The notes: a model not told the origin generated them from the letters alone. DNA of 64,000 nt from Ariolimax columbianus (GCA_036924085.1 JAVGWX010000013.1:51304965-51368964); one strand, 5' to 3'. Positions 23,278 to 34,552 are shown, numbered from the stretch's first letter. Made by a program: numbers and translations.

Positions 23278-23895
23278 CCAACACTGAAATGATTGACATG
23301 CCGAGACCACTCTTCTGGGGTCTAATATGGAACTGGTGCTGGATTTAGATCCTCAGAAATCTGGGGCTGTGGCCCGGTTTGGTCTGCATCCAGTGTCCTG
23401 AAAAAGGAATTGACGGAAGAGCACTATCAGGAGTGGAGCCTGAGGCTCAAATTAACTTAACACGCCAATACTGCAGAATGATTATCAAAAAGTACACCTT
23501 CGTGGGGTCTAATAGAGAACATGTGCTGGAATTAGACCCTCGAAAATCTGGGGCTACCCCCTAAGAAACTTGATTGTCTCGCTAAGGGAATTGACGGAAG
23601 GGCACCACCAGGTGTGGAACCTGCGGCTTAATTTGACTGAACACGCCAATACTGTAGAACAACTGACAAATCGAGAGCACTGCCGTTTGGGTCTAATAAT
23701 GAACGTACGCTGGTATTAGACTCACGAATGGCAAGTCAGCTCTCAAACACTCAAATGAAAGAACGCTACGGAAATCGTGTTTAACTCCGCAGAAACCGCA
23801 GATTTCAAATACCTGGTCATTGACAAACAAAAGCCCTCAATAAATTCGTCTAACCAAATAGTGAACGGGTGCTGGAAATAGATCATCTGAAGACA
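23216..23895 (+). repeat. 18S-derived tandem monomers in LINE leader, copy 1
   Basis: Three successive segments start with the 18S block AAGGAATTGACGGAAGGGCA...TTAATTTGACT at 23216, 23404 and 23584 (spacings 188 and 180). The first is nearly genuine 18S; the second (AGAGCACTATCAGGAGTGG) and third (GCACCACCAGGTGTGGAACC) are diverged. Each head is followed by an element-specific stretch sharing CCAA(C/T)ACTG, GGGTCTAATA, GTGCTGGA and TTAGA. A fourth partial tail (GTGAACGGGTGCTGGAAATA) occurs near 23860 without the 18S head. Confidence 0.85.
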
Positions 23896-24850
23896 GGTCA
23901 GTTTTACCCTACAAATGACAGGGCGTTGCTACGGAAAACCAGCTCAAATCGAGAGGAGCCGCAGACACTTTGGTTCACGTACCAGGCTGATAGGCCAAGG
24001 GCGCGAGGCTACCATGTGGGGGATTACGGCCGAACCCTTGTAAGCCGCAATCTCGCCCAAAATCTCAGCACCACTGCAATGGGAGGCTCCTACATGCTCG
24101 GGACCTGAGGCTTGCGCCCCAGCCCTATCAGGTAGAGCCACAGTAAGAGGTCCTTGCCGTCCGCCAATCAAAGCGGGCGGACAACTGCTTGATACTCACC
24201 TTATAAGGCGATTGGGTGCGAAACCACCAACCAAAGACTTAGTACCTGGTCGGGGTGTCGAAAACAGTAGAGCAGCCACCTCACTGTGAACTGTCAAGAC
24301 TCAACCACTGACCATGAGTGTTGTCCGCACACCAGGCGAACAACATCTCTGTGACATTACCAGGCTTGTCCTCTGGCTAAATGCACTCCGGCTACGATAT
24401 CTACCTCTGTACGTTATCAGCCATATAACTATCATGCTGGACGCAGAAGAGATGCAGACCAGCGGACATTGCACACCTGCCCCACTGTGTCAACACCCCC
24501 AGGTGGCGGGGAATGCTAGGCGTACCATCCCTGCATAGAAGCCTAGAAAATAAAAGGAAAAAGAGATACCCCACTCACATGCAAATGCTACGTTTCTGGC
24601 AGGACGTGACGATCCTGGGATACAGACACACTGGACTGCCTCTCTTCCGGGTAAACCAGTCCATCTCATATATCATCTCACATATCATCATTGCACCCTA
24701 TAGACACGAGTAGTGAAGACTCGATAGTCTAGTAAGACAACTTCCATAAGAGAGACAACTCTGATCATAAACAACTGCTGCCTTGCAGATAGGCTGGGGA
24801 CAGCCAAAGGCTAAGGAGGGCATCCCTACAGAAACGCCTGTTGAAATCGG

Positions 24851-26002
24851 ATGCACGGGGCCGCAAGCCTAACAAAACAGTGCAACGTAAATCGCAGTAT
24901 GATGGCAGTACAACCTATCAGAAAAACGCATGGCGCTCATCCTGCGGAGTCCCACCAGGCAGCGATAGTGCCGGGCCTCACGCCTCGAAGGGGCCCACCC
25001 TTGACTACTGGTGGTCACCCACCCATGTGTCGTGGAGTCAAGGCACATGGCTATGGGGCAACTTCTATTGGCCAAAACCTCAAGACCCTCAAAATACTAC
25101 AGTGGAATGCGGAGGGAGTCATTAACAAAAAACTTTCCCTAACACACCACCTGCATGAAGGTAAGATTGACGTGGCATGTATCCAGGAAACGCACCTCAA
25201 CAATAACCATAAATTCTCAATCAGAGGATACCAGACCTTCCGTCTAGATAGAGAAGGCCACAAAGGAGGGGTCCTGATACTGACCAGAAACTGCATACCG
25301 AGTATCGCGGTATCTGTCAATCACACCGGACAAGCAGAAATTGTAGGAGTTGACATAATGGCTCAAGAGACGAAGCTCCGCATTTTCAATCTGTACGGAT
25401 CACCAAACAGAGACCTATCGCTCTCGAGTATGGAGGTCAGAGTCTCCAACTGCATAGTAGTTGGAGATTTCAACAGCCACTCGGAGAGATGGGGATACTC
25501 TGACACAGACAGCAGAGGTGACGAAGTGGAAGATTGGGAGATAGATGCAAATCTATCCCTAATCAATAGGCCGGAGGATAGCCCTAGCTTCTATTCAAGA
25601 ACATGGCATACAACCTCGACTCCAGATTTGGCCTTCTCCACACAGGACATACACTATAAAATAGACCGCCAGGTGCTAAACCAACTGGCAGGTAGCGACC
25701 ACAGGCCGATCAGGCTAACCATTGACATGGAAGTAGGCCCACAGGAAACAAAACCGCTCCCACGTTGGAATTACAAACGAGCCGACTGGGACAGATTTGC
25801 AATCCTGACAGATGGGCTGTGTGAAACCATCAACACACGAAACACCAAAATGAAGCCCATGGTAGAGAGCCTAAGCAAGGCAATAATGCAAGCCGCCACT
25901 GAAACCATCCCAAGAGGAGCTAGGAAAAACTATAAGCCCTACTGGAATGATGAGTTGCAGAAAGTGGAAGATGCAGTAACAAATTCTAGGAACATGGCAG
26001 AA
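24851..26002 (+). pseudogene. I-like LINE ORF, endonuclease part only (copy 1)
   Basis: About 384 codons collinear with the intact frame at 34553. The EEP domain is complete: ILQWNAEG with the catalytic Asn (about residue 86), CIQETHL with Glu113, VVGDFNSHSERWG and GSDHRPI. Differences from the intact copy are scattered substitutions and no stops. Homology ends after NMAE; the open frame runs on about 45 codons (to 26137) into purine-rich DNA, giving a meaningless tail. RT and RNase H are absent, so it cannot mobilise itself. Confidence 0.9.
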
Positions 26003-26079
26003 AGTGGTGGGTGGGGGTATATGAGGGGTAAAACTATACTGGGCCTGGTTGAAATAGAGCTGGTTATGATGTGTACATC

Positions 26080-27215
26080 TGAGAGATCTAAAGTGACAGA
26101 GAGTGACAGAGAGAGAGTGACACGCAGTGAAAGATGATAGATGAAGGTGGAGAGAGGCACGGAGTGAAAAACGGAGAGAGACAGAGAGAGAGAGAGACCG
26201 AAAGCGTAGCGGAGATAGAGAGATGGCGAGAATGACAGAAATAAATTGGGAGAGAGAGACGGAGAAAGAGATGGAAAGAGAGAGAAAGATATGCAGAGAG
26301 ATGCAGAGAGAGACGCAGTGAATGTCGGAGAGAGTGACCAAGAGAAAGACGGAGAAAGAGATGGAGAGAGAGATGGAGAGAGAGAGAGAAAGATATGCAG
26401 ACAGATCCAGAGAGAGACGCAGTGAATGTCGGACAGAGTGACCAAGAGAGAGATGGAGAAAGACGGAGAGAGATGACAGAGAGAGATGAAGAGAGTTACG
26501 AAGAGAGAGACAGAGATATGAAGAAAAGGCCGGAATGAGAGATAAAGAGAGAGAGAGACGGAGAGAGATACAAACAAAAAGCCAGAGATATAGATGGAAA
26601 GAGGGAGACAGAGAGAGAGACACAGAGAGAGTGGAGGAGAGAGACAGACAGGTATACGAAGAGAAATACAGAGATTGTGAGAGAGTGAGGGAGACGGAAA
26701 AATACACTGAGAGAGAGACGGAAAGATAGACGAAGAGAGAGAGACGGAGTAAAAGACAAAGATATATATGGATAGAGGGAGACGGAGAAAGACACGGAGA
26801 CAGACGAAGAGATACGAAGAGAAATACAGAGATAGATATGAAGATGGAGAAGGAGAGATAAATGGAGAGAGACGAAGAGAGTGACGAAGAGGGATACGAA
26901 GAGAAATACAGGGGTAGAGATGGAGCGAAGGATAAGGAGAGAGACACGGAGAGAGACGGAGAGAGACGAGATAGATATGAAGAGAACGATAGAGAAATAG
27001 ATGGCGAGAGGGAGACGAGAGATTCATTAAGAGATAGACAGAGAGAGACGGACTGAGAGATGGAGAGAGACAAAAAGAGACGGAGAGAAAGATAGAGATA
27101 TAAAGGGAGAAAGGGCGACGTAGAGATACTCTGAGAGATAGATGGAGAGAGTGACGGAAATAAAAGGGGAAGATGGAGAGAGTGACGAAGTAAGAGAGAT
27201 GGAGAGAAAGTACAG
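26080..27215. repeat. Purine-rich GAGAGA low-complexity tract
   Basis: About 1.1 kb of GAGA-rich DNA with diverged internal repeats (GAGAGACGGAGAGAGAT, ACGAAGAGAAATACAGAG). The minus strand gives serine/leucine-rich open frames of up to 400 codons that I regard as compositional artefacts. A near duplication (GACGCAGTGAATGTCGGA) occurs near 26313 and 26416. The extreme strand asymmetry could form triplex or other non-B DNA. Confidence 0.9.
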
Positions 27216-27634
27216 ACTGATTATGTTAGCATCAACAATTGTTAATGTCTCGTGTCGATGAAAGAAATGCAAGCCTCGATAACAGACGGCGATGTTTAAC
27301 AGTATTAAAGAACCCCGAGAGAGCGTACTCGCATCTGTGTGAAATAATAGCAACATCAATATTGAATTAAAGGTTTCCAGAATACAGGAAGACTGTCCTA
27401 ACGTAACGTTCATTCACTCATTTTTACATCTAGGAGCTTTGTTAGCTATAAAGTATTTCTGCAGCTGTGAGGAGCAGACATGTAGTTAGTCATTGCGATG
27501 GTTAACTACAGGGTGTGCTAACCGCCCCTGGTTTTCCCTTAAAACTTTAAAGCCATACACGTAATTCAATATAATTGGACATGGGCGTAATGTGAACCAG
27601 TTGGACGACGAGGAACTATGTACTGTCTATTTTC
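27216..27634. other. Unassigned sequence
   Basis: No supported feature. Confidence 0.5.
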
Positions 27635-27639
27635 AGCAG

Positions 27640-27925
27640 CATGGAGCTGCATGTCCCACCTCAAATGTCAGCATGAGCTGCAGCGGTCAGCGACCCATAG
27701 CTGACTACTAGCGTCTGGGCCAGCAAACCAGAGCTGCCAAGACCCTTCTACACCTCCACGCGATGTTCCTGGATAACAGGCGACAACAGGGCAGACTGGC
27801 TAAGTAGAAGGTATCGAAGGGTGAAGGTTAACCCGGTACTCAAAAATGCCTTCTGATGTCGGATGTGTCAGACTGAAAGGTGCAAATATCGCAGTCAAGC
27901 TGTAAACAACGACACAACGTTCTCC
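27640..27925 (+). repeat. Family C SINE-like repeat, left copy in inverted pair
   Basis: Matches family C from GAGCTGCAGCGGTCAGCGAC through GGTGCAAATATCGCAGTCAA to ACGACACAACG. It lacks the GAACGAAGAA tail because homology passes straight into the unique-looking arm of the inverted repeat. Confidence 0.8.
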
Positions 27926-28913
27926 GGTGTCTGATCTCACTACTCAGAGATCAATGATCATTCTTACAAGATGGTCCATGTGAGTAAATGTAAGTCTCCC
28001 TCATGGTTTGAACCCGCGACCACCAGCACCCGGGGAGAACACATTACTTCGATACCATTTTAGGGAAACTAACCTACTTTATGGAATGTTGCCCTCGTAA
28101 AACAGCTATCAAAGTTATCAGAATATGCACTTCTGAAGTTGTGGACTACCACTCGAGCAAGAAATTTCTCCACTGTCAACATTACAAATAAGAAACTGGA
28201 ACGAAATCTTGCTCTTTGAACAAAATATTACGCGTGTGCTTGTTTGTGATTCGGTCCCGTATTGAATACTGTTGCAAAAGTTAGCAAATCCAAATTTATC
28301 ATTTTATTAATATTCACATGTAAAACTAACTCTTTTATTTTAACTATTCCTGTTTGTAATCCATTGTATGTGTTCCACTTGTATATTAATAAATACAGCC
28401 GTTTTAAATTATGTTCTCCTATTTTTCTGTTTTAATGAAAATAAGTTTTGTTTTTTTCCCGCGACGAAACCTCGCAATTTCGCTGCGCGCAAATGGACGC
28501 AGAACAAACAAGCACACGCGTAATATTTTGTTTAAAGAGCAAGATTTCGTTCCAGTTTCTTGTTTGTAATGTGGACAGTGGAGAAATTCCTTGCTCGGGT
28601 GGTAGTTCACAACTGCAGAAGTGATCAAATTGATAGTTGCTTTACGAGGGCAACATTCCAGGATTAAAATAGGGTAGTTTCCATAAATTGGGGTATCAAG
28701 TGGTCTCGAAGTAATGTGTTCTCCCCGGGTGCTGGTGGTCACGGGTTCAAACCATGGCGGAGACTAGCATTTTCTCACGTGGATCATCTGGTAAGAATTG
28801 TCCCTGATCTCTGAGTTGTGAGATCAGACACCGCAAAAAACCTTATGTCGTAGCTTACAGCTTGACTGTGATATTTGCACCTTTCAGTCCGACACATCAG
28901 AAGACATTTTACC
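27830..28913. repeat. Long imperfect inverted repeat (arms ~400 bp)
   Basis: The left arm (about 27830-28240) and right arm (about 28488-28913) are reverse complements over nearly their whole length, with small indels. Paired blocks include TGTCTGATCTCAC/GTGAGATCAGACA, CACCAGCACCCGGGGAGAAC/GTTCTCCCCGGGTGCTGGTG, GGAATGTTGCCCTCGTAAA/TTTACGAGGGCAACATTCC and ATATTACGCGTGTGCTTGTT/AACAAGCACACGCGTAATAT. The ~245-bp loop is AT-rich. Each arm holds a tRNA T-arm-like GGTTTGAACCCG. The outer arms include part of family C in opposite orientations. Confidence 0.88.
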
Positions 28914-29190
28914 GCTTAATAATCGCTGATCTATATTGACTTCTTCATCTTCTTCTTCGTTCGCTACCAAACCCTGAAAGGTTTTTACAAGAAGCAGGAT
29001 GTTGTCCGGAGAATGGAATGCGCTGTGTCGTAGTATACAGGTACACTGCCGAAGTTGCACCTTTCGGTCCTACACATCCGACTTCAGCAAGCATGTTTGG
29101 GTACCAGGTTAGCCTACCCTCTTCGAACCATTCTCTTTAGCTAGTCTGCTCTGCTGCAGTCTGTTATCCAGGATCACCGAGTGGAGGTGG
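28846..29190 (-). repeat. Family C SINE-like repeat, antisense
   Basis: 28846-28913 is the C-derived outer end of the right arm. 28949-29190 is a separate antisense copy beginning with the tail TTCATCTTCTTCTTCGTTCG. It then runs through CCAAACCCTGAAAGG and TTGCACCTTTCGGTCC to GTTATCCAGGATCACC. Confidence 0.8.
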
Positions 29191-29194
29191 AGAG

Positions 29195-30655
29195 AAAACA
29201 GAGAGTAAATTTTGATAGGTAAACATTAGAGGGCAAATATTGATAAGTAAACATTATATGGTAAATATTGAAAAGAAACATTAGAGCGCAAATATTGGTA
29301 GTTAAACATTCGATGGCACACATTGATATGTAAACATTAGAGGGTAAATATTGGTAGTTAAACATTAGATAGTAAATATTGGAAGGTAAACATTAAAGGA
29401 TATATATTGGTAGGTAAAAATACGAGAGAAAATATAAATTCGTAAGAAATGCAGAGTAGATAATGGAAGCTAAAGATTAGATAGTAGATACTAATAGGTA
29501 TACATTACATGATACATAATTTAAGATAAACATATAGGGTAAATATTACAGGGAGTAAATGTTAAAGAGTGCCATTTGGAGGGAAAATATTGAAGGGTAT
29601 GTTTTACATGGTAGGTATTGAACAGTAAACATTAACTATGCTGGAATTGATGGAAAAACATGATAATTTGAGTATTGCAGTGCGAAAATTAGGGCGTTAA
29701 CATTGTATAGAAACGTTTAACGATATTAAAAACTAGACATTAGAAAATATATATTTCATTGTACATGTTAGAGACCAAATTTTGACAAAAGACATTGTAC
29801 CTAGAATACGTGGGGTCCTGTTATTCAAATTGGCAGATGTCCGAAGACTTGTGCGTTCATTATTTTGCAATTCTATACATCTGCTGCTTACTAGGCATGA
29901 GAGAAGGTAGGTTTCTCATTTAGTAGAGCTTTTATTACTATTAAATCTTTACTCGGACAGCGGGCAACACCAGGCTCTTAACGATTTTCAACTGACAATG
30001 GTTACACATGGATTTCCGAGTTATTTCGTAAATCTCCAAAATGACTGGACGTTGGTATCACCTCCTTTGAGGTCAGAGAAGGCTTCAAACTTGTGGAATT
30101 CAAAATCTCACTGCACCTCGCTTTCGTTTCTTGAGTTTGAAGCGCCTGTTTCTATCGAACATTGTAGCATAAACAGTTCATTGTAATACTGATGAGAGTA
30201 ATCACTAGGGAGTAAACAGTACTGATTAAACAATGGAGACTAAACATTAGCAAGCACAACTGATAAACACTAAAATGTAACGATTGTAGAGTATACTTTC
30301 ATGAGAGTAATACTTTCAGAGTAAATATTGTAAAGAGAAAATATTCAAGTGTAAACATTGGAGTGTTAACACTAAAGAAGGTATATCGTATAGTAAACAC
30401 TAGGCAATAAGTAAACACTGGAAATTAACAATGTAACGTAAATATTGTAGAGTAATATCACAGATAACGATTGGATAGTTTCTTTTTAAGAGTAAACATT
30501 ACATAGGCTGTTAGGAGAGTTTCTATTTAATAGTAAACATTGAACAGTAGATTGCAATGAAGTGAACAGTAAGATAGTATACAATAAAGAGTAAACATTT
30601 GAATGTAAACATTGAAGAGAAAGCATTAAATATTACCCTTTTGAACTTAAATATT
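29195..30655. repeat. Degenerate GTAAACATT array
   Basis: The motif GTAAACATTAGA or GTAAATATTGA recurs at irregular spacings of about 20-30 bp through most of this region and again at 32580-32700. It looks like an old, strongly diverged minisatellite. A short interruption without the motif lies at about 29800-30190. Confidence 0.65.
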
Positions 30656-31351
30656 ACTTACTTTACTTTACACGTCCGGGGCATCAGGTTAAACATCATA
30701 TTTGTCATGTTCAGTCACGTGGTTTGCCTTGCCGTTTCCTCTCAACATGTGATCCATAGTACATGTTCCTAGAAGGTTTTGGTACATCATCAGGTAGGCT
30801 GAATTTTGTTGTGAAGACTCCTTCGATGTTGATTGAAATCAGCAGCGGGATTTTTTATAATCGGAAATGTTTCGCTTGTGAAATGATTGGCCGACTGAAA
30901 AGTTGTTTTCAGGGAACTCCCGATTGTTGTATTAATTCATGGCCTACAATAGATATTCCGTATGATTCACCGGCAAAAATCCTAAGAAACGTCACATTCC
31001 AAGGCCGACTAAAAAAAAGAACCTCAAATTTTGTCACTGTGTATAATCAATCCATGCTCCCCACAGAGAAATAAAGCAAATTCAAGGTACAAAACACAAC
31101 AAATTACTGTTGAGAGTGATCTTTTCCCGGAAACCAACTGCATATCCACCTTTGTTTTCCGAACACGTTATAATAGTTCACTGATGGTTGACACATGTAA
31201 GTTCCGTTATTAAGTCAGCCTTGCAATGTGACGTTTCAAAGGTACCCCCAGCCCCCACCTCACCCCCGAGTCAGAAGGCATGTAGCTACAGTAGGCTGTT
31301 GTTAATTACAATACATTTGAAAGCTTTATTCGTCTACCCCCCCCCCCCCCC
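30656..31351. other. Unassigned; includes poly-C run
   Basis: No gene recognised. A 17-bp C run lies at 31337-31353 next to the target duplication of the antisense LINE fragment. The open frame at 30763-31074 (103 codons) has no known motif. Confidence 0.45.
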
Positions 31352-32587
31352 CAAACACATTTCTTCTTCTTTTTCTTCTTCTTCGTTCGCTGTCAAAAGT
31401 CAACCTGTATTTTTTTTCGAAGAAAACAGCGATCATCCTGAGGCTGTCGACACTGCCATAGAGCTTGTATAGTGTTGCCACTGGTGATGGCCACATGTGC
31501 TTTCTCTGGTCCTCGTATGTCGGGCAGTTTTGCAGCAGATGTTCAGCAGTCATTTTTCCGGTACGACAAGTGCATTCGTCAGTGCCACCTATCTTCAGTT
31601 AATTGAATAGGTGGTACCTCAGTCTGTTGTGGCCTGTGCGGAGTCTGAAGACCACGACCTGCTCTCTTCTGCTCAACTGGTAATAGGCATCGTTTTTTTG
31701 TGTAGCCAGTATGTTCTGTTTCCCATTTGGCCATGTATCTGGCCCTAATAAACCTTTTGGACTCTTCGAAGGTCACACTAGAATCTGGTTGTGGTAGTCT
31801 TGCACCTTCTTTTGCCAGTCTGTCGGCCTACTCGTTGCCTTCGATGTTACAGTAGCATGGAACCAACTGTACCACTACTCTTTTTGGTGCGGACTGCTGG
31901 CATAGTTGTCAGAGTACTGCTCTTAAATCATTAAGTTCGATATTTTTCTGGCTTTTTAGTGTTATGACTACGGCCAGGGCATCTGTAAACAGGACTATCT
32001 GGCTTTCATTGCTTTCGCCTGTCAGCATTGCTTCGACCGCAGCCCTCAGTGCCCCTGCCTCCGCTCTGAAATTGCTTGAGAATTTTCCAGTTGCCACTGA
32101 CAGTGTTATTTTTCTACCGTTGGGAGGCTCAGGAATACCCCAGCCTCTCCGTTTTGTGTTGTGTTTGTTACAGAACCGTCGGTGTATGCATAGGTCCATT
32201 CCATGCTTGGGTAGTTTTCCGTTATGTACCGCAGGGTTATGTCTCTTCTTTCTTTTTCAGTCTGGCTGTTCTTGTTCCCAATACCTGGTATAATTTCTAC
32301 CACCTACGAAATGATATGCTGCTTCCAGCTAGGTTTGCGTACAGTAGGGATGGGCTTTGGTATTGTTACGGTGTTCATAGGGTCTTCGCTCATCTTTGCT
32401 TTGGCTATTTCTGCAAAGTTTCTCCGCTTTAATTTCCCATTTCCAAATCTATTTAGTCTCTGACGCAATGGATGGTCTGTCAGTTTTCTGAGTTTCTCTG
32501 CTTGCTGCTGGGCTCTGCAGTCTCTTCTGTCGGTCATGGATTACAGATATGTAATCTTTTCAATTTCTACAATTGGCAAACACATTT
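31352..32587 (-). mobile_element. Antisense I-like LINE 3' fragment with 11-bp target duplication
   Basis: The insert at 31363-32576 is flanked by CAAACACATTT on both sides (31352-31362 and 32577-32587). On the minus strand it starts at PIVEIEKIT, equivalent to about residue 905 of the intact element, and reads through the RNase H and zinc-knuckle regions. It ends in the tail AGCGAACGAAGAAGAAGAA. A 5'-truncated insertion. Confidence 0.93.
31390..32576 (-). pseudogene. I-like LINE RNase H / C-terminal relic
   Basis: Minus-strand pieces include TDRRDCRAQQQAEKLRKLTDHP, the RNase H start WTYAYTDGSVTNT, FRAEAGALRAAVEAM, VLFTDALAVV, VTFEESKRFIRARYMAKWETEHTGY and TAEHLLQNCPTYEDQR. At least three frame changes and stops break it. 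Protein differences from the 34.5-38.5 kb element are more frequent than between the other copies, so it is a sister or older subfamily. Confidence 0.88.
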
Positions 32588-32746
32588 AAAAATAAACATT
32601 GACATGTAGCCATTGAAGAGCAGAGAGTAAACATTATAAATTAAATAACGTGTGGTAAACATTGAAGAGAAAATACTGAAAACTAAACATTAATCGACTG
32701 TTTTTCATGATCATAAATTCATTTGATAAGTTAATCTATTGTTTTT
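32588..32746. repeat. Remnant of the GTAAACATT array
   Basis: Continues the motif pattern of 29195-30655, so the LINE fragment and the full-length element both inserted in or beside this old array. Confidence 0.55.
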
Positions 32747-32855
32747 GTATCGAATCTTTCTGTTTACAACATTACCCAATCAGCTTATTTAACTGACTTC
32801 TGCTTTACCATTTGCGATTTGTCCTATCCTTGATGAATACCTTTTTTGGTTGAAA
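32747..32855. repeat. Left 109-bp target-site duplication
   Basis: Identical by eye to 38488-38596 over 109 bp. Very long for a LINE; truncated relatives here have 10-14 bp. Confidence 0.93.
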
Positions 32856-32858
32856 CGT

Positions 32859-32928
32859 CTTCGATGACTCTGCGGGCAGCTTCCGGGAAACCAAAGTGTT
32901 TGGGTTCCGGGGGAAGTATGGTTGCAAA

Positions 32929-32977
<49 letters not shown>

Positions 32978-33001
32978 GCGGCTTAATTTGACTCAACACG
33001 G
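32859..33001 (+). rRNA. 18S rRNA fragment at the 5' end of the LINE
   Basis: 143 bp of 18S from CTTCGATGACTCTGCGGGCA through GGGTTCCGGGGGAAGTATGG to the AACACGG block. It ends at the same nucleotide as the 18S part of copy 1, after which both copies continue with CCAACACTGAAATGATTGAC. Here GACGGAAGG and TATGGTTGCAAAG are canonical, so this copy is less decayed than 22271-23277. Confidence 0.95.
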
Positions 33002-33600
33002 CCAACACTGAAATGATTGACATGCCGAGACCACTCTTCTGGAGTCTAACATGGAACTGGTGCTGGACTTAGACCCCCAGAATCTGGGGTTATGTCCCCT
33101 GTGGCTCGGTTTTGTCTGCATCCAGTGTTTGATAAAGGAATTGACGGAAGAGCACTATCAGGAGTGGAGCCTGAGACCTAAGTTAACTTACCACGCCAAT
33201 ACTGCAGAATGACTATCAAAAAGTACACCTTAGTACTCCAATAGAGAACATGTGCTGGAATTAGACCCTCGAAAATCTTTGGGGCTACCCTTTAAGAAAC
33301 TTGACTATCTCGCTAAGGGAATTGACGAAAGGGCACCACCAGGTGTGGAACCTGCGGCTTAATTTGACTGAACACGCCAATGCTGTAGAACAACTGACAA
33401 ATTGAGAGCGCTGCCGTTTGGGTCTAATAATGAACGTACGCTGGTATTAGACTCACGGACGACAAGTCAGCTCAAATGAAAGAACGCTACGGAAATCGTG
33501 TTTAACTCCGCAGATTTCAAATACCTGGTCATTGACAAACAAAAGCCCTCAATAAATTCGTCTGACCAAATAGTGAACGGGTGCTGGAAATAGATCTGAA
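32940..33600 (+). repeat. 18S-derived tandem monomers in LINE leader, copy 2
   Basis: Heads start at 32940, 33135 and 33315 (spacings 195 and 180), matching the copy 1 arrangement one for one. A headless fourth tail lies near 33560. Heads diverge from 18S in the same manner as in copy 1, so the arrangement is a property of the element, not of one insertion. Confidence 0.87.
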
Positions 33601-33601
33601 G

Positions 33602-34552
33602 ACAGGTCAGTTTTACCCTACAAATGACAGGGCGTTGCTACGGAAAACCAGCTCAAATCGAGAGGAGCCGCAGACACTTTGGTTCACGTACCAGGCTGAT
33701 AAGCCAAGGGCGCGAGGCTACCATGTGGGGGATTACGGCCGAACCCTTGAAAGCCGCAATCCCGCCCAAAATCTCAGCACCACTGCAATGGGAGGCTCCT
33801 ACATGCTCGGGACCTGGGGCTTGCGCCCCAGCCCTATCAGGTAGAGCCACAGTAAGAGGTCCTTGCCGCCCGCAAATCAAAGCGGGCGGAAAACTGCTTG
33901 ATACTCACCCTATACGGCGATGGGGTGCGAAAAACACCAACCAAAGACTTAGAACCTGGTCGGGGTGTCGAAAACAGTAGAGCAGCCACCACACTGTGAA
34001 CTGTCAAGACTCAACCACTGACCATGAGAGTTGTCCGCACACCAGGCGATCAACATCTCTGTGACATTACCAGGCTTGTCCTCTGGCTAAATGCACTCCG
34101 GTTACGATATCTACCTCTGTACGTTATCAGCCATAACTATCATGCTGGACGCAGAAGAGATGCAGACCAGCGGACATTGCACACCTGCCCCACTGTGTCA
34201 ACACCCCAGGTGGCGGGGAATGCTAGGCGTACCATCCCTGCATAGAAGCCAAGAAAATAAAGGGAAAAAGAGATACCCCACTCACATGCAAATGCTACGT
34301 TTCTGGCAGGACGTGACGATCCTGGGATACAGACACACTGGACTGCCTCTCTTCCGGGTAAACCAGTCCATCTCATATATCACATACCATCATTGCACCC
34401 TATAGACACGAGTAGTGAAGACTCGATAGTCTGGAAAGACAACTTCCATAGGAGAGAAAACTCTGATCGTAAACAACTGCTGCCTTGCAGATAGGCTGGG
34501 GACAGCCAAAGGCTAAGGAGGGCATCCCTACAGAAACGCCTGTTGAAATCGG
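33602..34552 (+). other. LINE leader without a clear ORF1
   Basis: Shared with 23890-24850. Short overlapping open frames (87, 118, 73 and 104 codons) lack the CCHC knuckles or RRM typical of ORF1/Gag, and differ in length between copies. They are probably not translated as ORF1. The region could hold a promoter or an internal ribosome entry signal; that is inference only. Confidence 0.5.

Larger units (their letters stand above)
22271..26002 (+). mobile_element. 18S-headed I/Nimb-like LINE, copy 1, 3'-truncated
   Basis: Composite of about 1.0 kb of 18S rRNA sequence (22271-23277), a leader with 18S-like monomers (23278-24850), and the first ~385 codons of the element frame. Homology to the complete copy at 32856-38487 is collinear and high, then stops at about 26002 (AACATGGCAGAA). 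There the sequence passes into unrelated purine-rich DNA. Loss of the 3' rather than the 5' part is not what incomplete reverse transcription gives, so later deletion or rearrangement is likely. The left side joins the 50-bp minisatellite directly. Confidence 0.85.

Noticed and set aside
25871..27073. 400-codon serine/leucine-rich protein on the minus strand
   Set aside because: It is the complement of a GAGA tract, with two overlapping frames equally long; composition explains it.
28000..28760. Functional tRNA genes in the inverted-repeat arms
   Set aside because: Only a T-arm-like GGTTTGAACCCG is present; no acceptor, D or anticodon arms can be paired.
33602..34405. ORF1/Gag of the I-like LINE
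   Set aside because: Short frames lack CCHC or RRM motifs and are not the same length in the two copies.
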